A stretch of 64,000 nt of DNA from Bernardetiaceae bacterium (GTDB taxonomy: Bacteria > Bacteroidota > Bacteroidia > Cytophagales > Thermoflexibacteraceae), in the NCBI GenBank assembly GCA_025056255.1, contig JANWVT010000007.1, forward strand, positions 1 to 64,000. The letters run 5' to 3'. The position numbers were made by a program, and so were the translations under genes. The notes beneath the pieces were generated by a model. That model was not told the origin of the DNA, did no database searches, and was given only the letters and a program-made list of their open reading frames with translations. Positions 59,402 through 64,000 of the stretch are shown here, piece by piece (position 1 is the first letter of the stretch; each line of letters starts with the position of its first letter).

Positions 59402-59653
59402 TTAAGCAGGAAAAATTTCGTAGCTGTAGTCTTCCATAATAGGGTTAGCAAGCAACTTGCGACAAGTCATCTCTACTTCTTGGCGAGCAGCAGCTTCATC
59501 GGCTACTTCTAGCTCCATACGGATGTGCTTGCCGATGCGCACATCGGATACGTTTTGAATGCCCAAATTTTTCAAACCTAACAAAACAGCCTTCCCTTGC
59601 GGGTCTAAGATTTCTTTTTGCGGCATAACTTGAATTTCGGCGATGAACTTCAT
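59402..59653 (-). CDS. purS: Phosphoribosylformylglycinamidine synthase subunit PurS
   Basis: The 83-residue protein matches the small PurS subunit: VMPQKEILDPQGKAVLLGLKNLGIQNVSDVRIGKHIRMEL, with C-terminal MTCRKLLANPIMEDYSYEI. It bridges PurL and PurQ in the fourth step of purine synthesis. purL and purQ are not in the window. Its ATG overlaps the pssA stop (ATGA), so it is translated after pssA. Confidence 0.95.
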   Translation of the reverse strand: MKFIAEIQVMPQKEILDPQGKAVLLGLKNLGIQNVSDVRIGKHIRMELEVADEAAARQEVEMTCRKLLANPIMEDYSYEIFPA

Positions 59654-60327
59654 GAGGCAATTTTTTTGATAACGGAAAGACCGATATAAATTAGCACAAT
59701 CAGTGGTATAGCTGCAAATTTAAAAGCAAAAAGTAAAACCATGCCTGATGCTATCAAGATGTATTGAAATTTATACGTTTGCCAGCTCCATCCTTTAAAT
59801 TTGAGCGCCAGCAAGGGCAGCTCTGCTACCAGTAGCCACGACATCAGGATGGCTACTGCTGCTAAGGCAGGAAATCCGAGCAACCAAGGTAAGTATTCGC
59901 CGGCAAAAGGCAGCCCGCTAATTAGCAAAGCATTAGCAGGAGTAGGCACGCCGATAAATGAGTCGGTTTGGCGCGGGTCTGTGTTGAACTTGGCAAGTCG
60001 CAAAGCAGAAAAAATAGGCACCAGCATTGCCAAATAGCTCCACCTGCCTGCTTGCGCTTGTGTCATCAGCTGAAAAAGAATAAAACCGGGCAATGCACCG
60101 AAACTGATTACATCTGCCAGTGAGTCTAATTCTTTGCCCAAGGCACCTTGTACACGCAGCCAACGCGCTGCCAATCCGTCGGCAAAATCAAAAAAAGCAG
60201 CAAGATAAATCAGATAAGCAGCCCACTGTACACTGCCTTGAAAAGTCTGAATCACTCCCAAACACCCACAGCACAAGTTTGCGCAGGTAAGCCCATTAGG
60301 AATATTGGTTCTGATGCGTGCAATCAT
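59650..60327 (-). CDS. pssA: CDP-diacylglycerol-serine O-phosphatidyltransferase
   Basis: The 225-residue membrane protein has the CDP-alcohol phosphotransferase signature DFADGLAARWLRVQGALGKELDSLAD (DGxxAR...G...D...D). The first part has IPNGLTCANLCCGCLGV, and five to six further hydrophobic segments follow. It makes phosphatidylserine, the precursor of phosphatidylethanolamine, in the inner membrane. It is the first gene of pssA-purS-(small membrane protein), divergent from the papain-like protease gene (70 nt apart). Confidence 0.94.
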   Translation of the reverse strand: MIARIRTNIPNGLTCANLCCGCLGVIQTFQGSVQWAAYLIYLAAFFDFADGLAARWLRVQGALGKELDSLADVISFGALPGFILFQLMTQAQAGRWSYLAMLVPIFSALRLAKFNTDPRQTDSFIGVPTPANALLISGLPFAGEYLPWLLGFPALAAVAILMSWLLVAELPLLALKFKGWSWQTYKFQYILIASGMVLLFAFKFAAIPLIVLIYIGLSVIKKIAS

Positions 60328-60397
60328 TATTTCGGCATATTATTTTCGGGAGTGAAAAATACACTAAATCAGCTTTATTCAACCAATTTATCCCTAT

Positions 60398-61771
60398 ATG
60401 AAACTACGGCACCTTGTCTTTTTGTTAGTATTTGCGCTGCCTGCATGGTCGCAAGAGCGGGTAGCAGGCTGCTTGTTCGACCCTGCTCGGTCCGATTCTG
60501 TTCCTTTTGCCACCCCACTCATGCGCGGCGATTACGAAACCCCATCTGCTGCTTCGCTCAAACCATTTTGTCCTACCCCAAAAGACCAAGGCAATACAGG
60601 TACTTGCACGGCTTGGGCAGCTGCTTATGCAGCACGCACTATTCTAATGGCACAGCAAAGGAATCTGACACTGCCCTATTTTGTTGATAAAATAGCTTTT
60701 TCGCCCTCTTTTATTTACAACCAAATTAGGGGCAACCAAGGATGTCAACATGGTACTTACTTGGTAGATGCGCTTTTCACGCTTAAGTCGGTTGGTGCTA
60801 TTTTTTACAGCGAGTTTGGATTTGACTGCAGCAAGCAAGTTGGTTTTGAATACAGGCTGCGCGCCCGCAAGCATGCCATACAAGACTACCGCCGGCTTTT
60901 CAGCGCCCGAGAAGCGGCAGACCGTTCGGCAATTGTGCGCTATATCAAAAAAGCATTGGCAGAAGGCAAGCCCGTAGTTACTGCCATCCGATACTTGCCC
61001 TCGTTAGACAAAGCCAAAGGAGTGTGGTCGCCTCTGCCACAAGAAAGCAGTCATTACTACCATGCAGTCACTGTAGTTGGCTATGATGACAAGCAATACG
61101 GCGGCGCGTTTGAACTAATGAATAGTTGGGGCACAGAGTGGGGCAATAGCGGTTTTATTTGGGTGAAATACGAAGACTTTCAATCACTTTGCATGGAAGC
61201 CTACGAAATGATAGACTTCCCTGCCAAAGAAGTGCCCAGTGAAAAGGAATCTTTTCGTGCCTCTGTGGTGTTAAAGCAACATAATGGCAACATAATGAAG
61301 CTCAGTGGATACAAGGGACAATACCAAACAGTAGCCACTTACTCAGCTGGCACACGGTTTCAAATGCAGCTATTTAGCCAAGAGGCAATGTATGTATATG
61401 CCTTTGGCATAGATAGCCAAGACCAATTCAGCCAGCTTTTTCCCACACGAGTCAATCAAAGTCCGCTGATTAGTTATGCGCGTGCCCATTTTATATTGCC
61501 TGCCGAAGATTTATTCATAGAAATGGACAATGCCTCTGGCAGCGAATACCTATGCTTGTTGTTTAGCCGCACAGCTGTCGATTTATGGAAATTGATGCAA
61601 CGCATGCAACAGTTGCGAGGCGCTCCTTTTCAACGATTTAAACAAGCATTGCAAGAGCACAACCTGCTTAGCAACTCGGACTTGATTAAGTACCAAACTG
61701 CTGCTGCAGATTTTGCTGCAACTACAAAAATTCAAGCAGTGCCAATCATCATCGAAATTAGGCGTCCTTAG
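60398..61771 (+). CDS. Exported papain-family (C1) protease with C-terminal DUF4384-like domain
   Basis: The 457-residue protein has a signal peptide (LRHLVFLLVFALPAWSQ). The papain-like domain (~55-275) has Gln64 and Cys70 in KDQGNTGTCTAWAAAY, His222 in YHAVTVVGYDD and Asn242 in NSWGTEWGNSGF, a complete catalytic set. It is the 'bacterial C1' type without a propeptide of cathepsin size. Residues ~285-400 (FRASVVLKQHNGNIM, FQMQLFSQEAMYVYAFGIDSQDQFSQLFP, YLCLLFSRT) match DUF4384-type domains that follow such proteases in Cytophagales. Probably secreted or periplasmic; substrate unknown. Its last 14 nt overlap the next convergent gene. Confidence 0.88.
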   Translation: MKLRHLVFLLVFALPAWSQERVAGCLFDPARSDSVPFATPLMRGDYETPSAASLKPFCPTPKDQGNTGTCTAWAAAYAARTILMAQQRNLTLPYFVDKIAFSPSFIYNQIRGNQGCQHGTYLVDALFTLKSVGAIFYSEFGFDCSKQVGFEYRLRARKHAIQDYRRLFSAREAADRSAIVRYIKKALAEGKPVVTAIRYLPSLDKAKGVWSPLPQESSHYYHAVTVVGYDDKQYGGAFELMNSWGTEWGNSGFIWVKYEDFQSLCMEAYEMIDFPAKEVPSEKESFRASVVLKQHNGNIMKLSGYKGQYQTVATYSAGTRFQMQLFSQEAMYVYAFGIDSQDQFSQLFPTRVNQSPLISYARAHFILPAEDLFIEMDNASGSEYLCLLFSRTAVDLWKLMQRMQQLRGAPFQRFKQALQEHNLLSNSDLIKYQTAAADFAATTKIQAVPIIIEIRRP

Positions 61772-62549
61772 CTGCGGTTTGTTGGTGCAGCCATGCGTTT
61801 AGCAACCCTTGGTGTCCACAAGCAAAAGTTTGGTGTGTACAAAGGTCGCCCAGTAGGCGCGTTAGCTTTTGCATATATTGCGGGCGAATAACGCGGTCAT
61901 ATTCCCCAGTAATAATATGCACTTGTGGGCGATATTGACGCACCAATCCGGCAATTTTGCTCAGATGAGGCTCTAAGTATCTGTACAACATCCACGTGTT
62001 GTACACGCGCCTGCGAAGTGCTGGGGTGCGCATTTGTTGCTGAGCAATTTTAGCAAGTGTTGGATGGAGCAGTTGGTGCTTCTCTAACACTTGTACGCCA
62101 TAGTGAAACAAGTTCTTGTCCTCTGCGGTCACATACCTAAACAAACCCTGTAGGAAACAGTTACGCGTAGCAACCCGATACCAAGCATTAGACTTGATGC
62201 CATCGGGAGCTAATAGCCACAAACGATTGATTTGAGCAGCAAACAGTTCATAGGTAACCAATGCAATGCGCCCGCCCATAGAAAAGCCCATCAAATCAAA
62301 CTCAGAAATGTGGTGAGTGGCTAAAAAATTATTTAGTAGCTCTCGCCAAACATTTTTGGTCAGCCGCATTGTGGGGTCTGCCCAATGGCTTTTTCCATGG
62401 AAAAATAGGTCTATGGCATAAATAGTATACTGAGGCATCGCTTGTTGGAGAGGGGCAAAAAAGGTACCGTCCTGACCAAAACCGTGAAAAGCAATTAAAA
62501 CCTGCCCTCCTGAACCAAACTGATGGCAATGCAAATAGGGTTTTGCCAT
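61758..62549 (-). CDS. Alpha/beta-hydrolase
   Basis: The 263-residue protein is an alpha/beta-hydrolase: QVLIAFHGFGQDGTFFAPL (oxyanion strand), DLFFHGKSH, FDLMGFSMGGRIALVTYELF (nucleophile Ser of GFSMGG), HIITGEYDRVIRP (likely Asp) and FACGHQGLLN (likely His). The cap region is helical. Substrate unknown; it resembles MenH/BioH-like hydrolases. The start was moved from TTG 62567 to ATG 62549. It overlaps the protease 3' end by 14 nt. Confidence 0.88.
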   Translation of the reverse strand: MAKPYLHCHQFGSGGQVLIAFHGFGQDGTFFAPLQQAMPQYTIYAIDLFFHGKSHWADPTMRLTKNVWRELLNNFLATHHISEFDLMGFSMGGRIALVTYELFAAQINRLWLLAPDGIKSNAWYRVATRNCFLQGLFRYVTAEDKNLFHYGVQVLEKHQLLHPTLAKIAQQQMRTPALRRRVYNTWMLYRYLEPHLSKIAGLVRQYRPQVHIITGEYDRVIRPQYMQKLTRLLGDLCTHQTFACGHQGLLNAWLHQQTAAKDA

Positions 62550-62894
62550 AGCTTTTTTTAGCAGCAAAGATAGTGCTTGCTTCTGATACGTTGTTTTGAT
62601 ACACTTGCGCTTGTAGATTGCTGTTCCACTGTATATGCATAGGGTCAGTCAGGTCAAGTTATACTTTTACGTATTGTCTATTGCATACCTACAACTTGTT
62701 GCCGCTCAGCAACAGCTCTTTCCTTGTCCAAAGCATCAATCGTTTTCATATTAATTGATACCTGTGTAAGCAAAATAAGCAACATGCCTGTTTGTTTTGC
62801 TTGCATTTACTTAATTATTTACCTATTTTTGTTTGGCAAACTTAATTATTAATGATTTAAAAATCAGTTTTTATTTAAAAGCAATTGAGACGCT
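62550..62894. other. Intergenic region upstream of the S24 regulator
   Basis: About 345 nt. It contains the 5-1-5 palindrome GTTTG-G-CAAAC (62831-62841), an imperfect inverted repeat aagcaaaa (62768-62775)/ttttgctt (62795-62802) and the GTTGC...GCAAC hairpin near 62698-62716. These could be operator or terminator elements for the regulator and its neighbour. No gene is supported. Confidence 0.4.
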
Positions 62895-63662
62895 ATGGAA
62901 GGAGCGGTTAGTCAGCGGTTGATGGCAATCATCAAGCATTTTGCAAATGGAAATGAAAAACGTTTTGCTGAATCTATTGGGGTAAAACCGGCTGTAATCA
63001 ATAATTACACCAGAGGCAAGCAGCAAAGTAAGCCCGGCTTTGAAGTGCTTCAAAAAATGGCTGCTACCTATCCTTCTCTCAATATTGAATGGATTTTGAG
63101 TGGCAAAGGGCAAATGCTTAAACAAACAGATAGCGAGCATGCATTTGCTTTCAATGCTCATGATACAGTGGCTATTCCCGTCATCAATCGCAGAGCAGCT
63201 GCTAACTACTTAGTAGGCTACCAAACACAAGAATATTTTGAAGAACTCGAAGTGATGAATATGCCGCGCAGCCTACTGAGAGGCAAACAATGCTATGCTT
63301 TGCAGGTAGTAGGCGATAGCATGCAACCTACCCTATACGAAAACGATTATTTAATCTGCCACTTGATAGACCGCGCCGAGTGGGAGTATTTGAGTGAAGG
63401 ACAAATATGTGTAATTGTTTCCGAATCTGGATTGCAAGTAAAACGCATCAAAAACAAGCAACACAACCAATACCTAACTCTTGTTTCAGATAATCCTAAA
63501 CACCCCCCTTTTAAAATAGCACATGAAGCAATTATAGAGATATGGAAAGTCAACTGGCGGCTAACAAACCGCCTCACTCCCGACTCTGAGGATTTGCACA
63601 ACCGCATCTTGCAGTTAGAGGCAAGATTGGAACGAGTAGAAAAACAACAGGCAAATCTTTAA
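62895..63662 (+). CDS. S24-family transcriptional regulator (HTH + peptidase-S24 domain)
   Basis: The 255-residue protein has an N-terminal helix-turn-helix (~5-60, KRFAESIGVKPAVINNYTRG, SLNIEWILSGKGQML) as in phage-repressor-like regulators, and an S24/LexA-like domain (~90-215) with VVGDSMQPTLYEND (Ser142) and LQVKRIK (Lys183). No A-G or C-G cleavage bond was recognised between the domains, so self-cleavage is uncertain. The C-terminal ~35 residues form a coiled coil (NRILQLEARLERVEKQQ). Similar proteins are common in Bacteroidota and are not proven SOS regulators. A palindrome upstream could be its operator. Confidence 0.85.
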   Translation: MEGAVSQRLMAIIKHFANGNEKRFAESIGVKPAVINNYTRGKQQSKPGFEVLQKMAATYPSLNIEWILSGKGQMLKQTDSEHAFAFNAHDTVAIPVINRRAAANYLVGYQTQEYFEELEVMNMPRSLLRGKQCYALQVVGDSMQPTLYENDYLICHLIDRAEWEYLSEGQICVIVSESGLQVKRIKNKQHNQYLTLVSDNPKHPPFKIAHEAIIEIWKVNWRLTNRLTPDSEDLHNRILQLEARLERVEKQQANL

Positions 63663-63702
63663 CTTTGCAACCGACTTTGTTTTTTCTGTCGGCATTCCCA
63701 TT

Positions 63703-64000
63703 ATGCAACATACGCCTGCGGCAGCCTATGCTGACCTGACATTTTTTATAGACTCTGTCCACTTAGCCCTTGAAAAGCGGATAGATTTGTTTTTTCCACG
63801 TCGCTACCATGCAGGCATGAGCTGCTGCTTAGTGATTGTTAACGACGGACAAGATGCCCAAGCTCTGCACTTGCGCGAAACCTTGCACAAACTAACTACC
63901 AAACATACCATTCAGCCCACTATTATCGCTGCCGTACACGCTACTGAGCGCTTACAAGAGTATGGGACTGCCCACATTCCTGATTATGCTAAGCGCGGCA
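63703..64000 (+). CDS. Unknown protein, 3' end cut off by the window
   Basis: A frame open to the window end starts at ATG 63703 and gives 99 residues (MQHTPAAAYADLTFFIDSVHLALEKR..., CCLVIVNDGQDAQALHLR, PTIIAAVHATERLQEYG). It starts 41 nt after the S24 gene in the same orientation. Composition and codon use are like real genes. I recognise no domain; the pattern of strands and helices is compatible with a mixed alpha/beta fold. Truncated, so no length comparison is possible. Confidence 0.6.
   Translation, partial: MQHTPAAAYADLTFFIDSVHLALEKRIDLFFPRRYHAGMSCCLVIVNDGQDAQALHLRETLHKLTTKHTIQPTIIAAVHATERLQEYGTAHIPDYAKRG

Overview
The window looks like a chromosomal segment of a free-living Bacteroidota, most likely of the Cytophagales group. 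The evidence is a short primary sigma factor lacking region 1.1, the rpmB-rpmG-DUF4295-ftsY ribosomal block that is characteristic of the phylum, Bacteroidota-type promoters (TTG/TTTG, about 19 nt, then TAnnTTTG; clearest upstream of tRNA-Met and rpmB), two class A penicillin-binding proteins, a secreted SpoIIE-type phosphatase with TPRs, and many Sec-exported or outer-membrane proteins. Order-level placement is an inference. No rRNA, prophage, insertion sequence or CRISPR array was seen.

Layout. 1-7.4 kb: a cut-off phage-tail-type (S74) surface protein, a CAP-domain protein, tRNA-Met(CAT), then a same-strand run START-like / HPt / NAD(P)-binding / CDF transporter / trpB, facing ftcD, followed by a GroES-like protein. 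7.4-16.4 kb: a methyltransferase, two paralogous PBP1A genes around a beta-CASP metallo-hydrolase and a SpoIIAA-like protein, and a secreted VOC protein. 17-22.3 kb: a large metallopeptidase / beta-propeller / beta-barrel protein, Hsp20 and an orphan HyuB-type protein. 22.3-23.8 kb is a decayed, gene-poor stretch. 23.8-31.9 kb is housekeeping on the minus strand: rpoD, pnp, rpsO, rhomboid protease, ftsY, DUF4295, rpmG, rpmB, fabI and a SGNH hydrolase, with several textbook terminators. 32-41.1 kb: a secreted LRR protein, the SpoIIE phosphatase, a conserved helical protein, ald-tsaE and DUF2461.

41.1-53 kb is a long minus-strand metal-homeostasis locus: OmpR-type regulator, sensor kinase, MgtC, MgtE, then membrane-fusion protein, S23-like four-helix protein, CzcA-type RND pump, TolC-type channel and a small barrel. 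All three gaps inside the efflux part are filled by GT-rich/C-rich repeat arrays of one polarity, and the S23-like gene sits tightly between two of them like a cassette. This is the most unusual structure in the window. 53.3-64 kb: CaiB-type CoA transferase, K+/H+ antiporter, S41 protease, esterase, purS-pssA, a papain-like protease with a DUF4384-like domain, an alpha/beta hydrolase, an S24 regulator and a gene cut by the window end.

Other non-genic structure: three intergenic copies of a diverged, roughly 220-nt dispersed repeat (one with perfect 10-bp terminal inverted repeats), a 13-bp tandem repeat, and a folded leader upstream of pnp with two mutually exclusive pairings.

Many apparent reading frames start at upstream TTG or GTG codons or run through repeats. 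Starts here were moved to the first ATG that fits a signal peptide or the family N-terminus.
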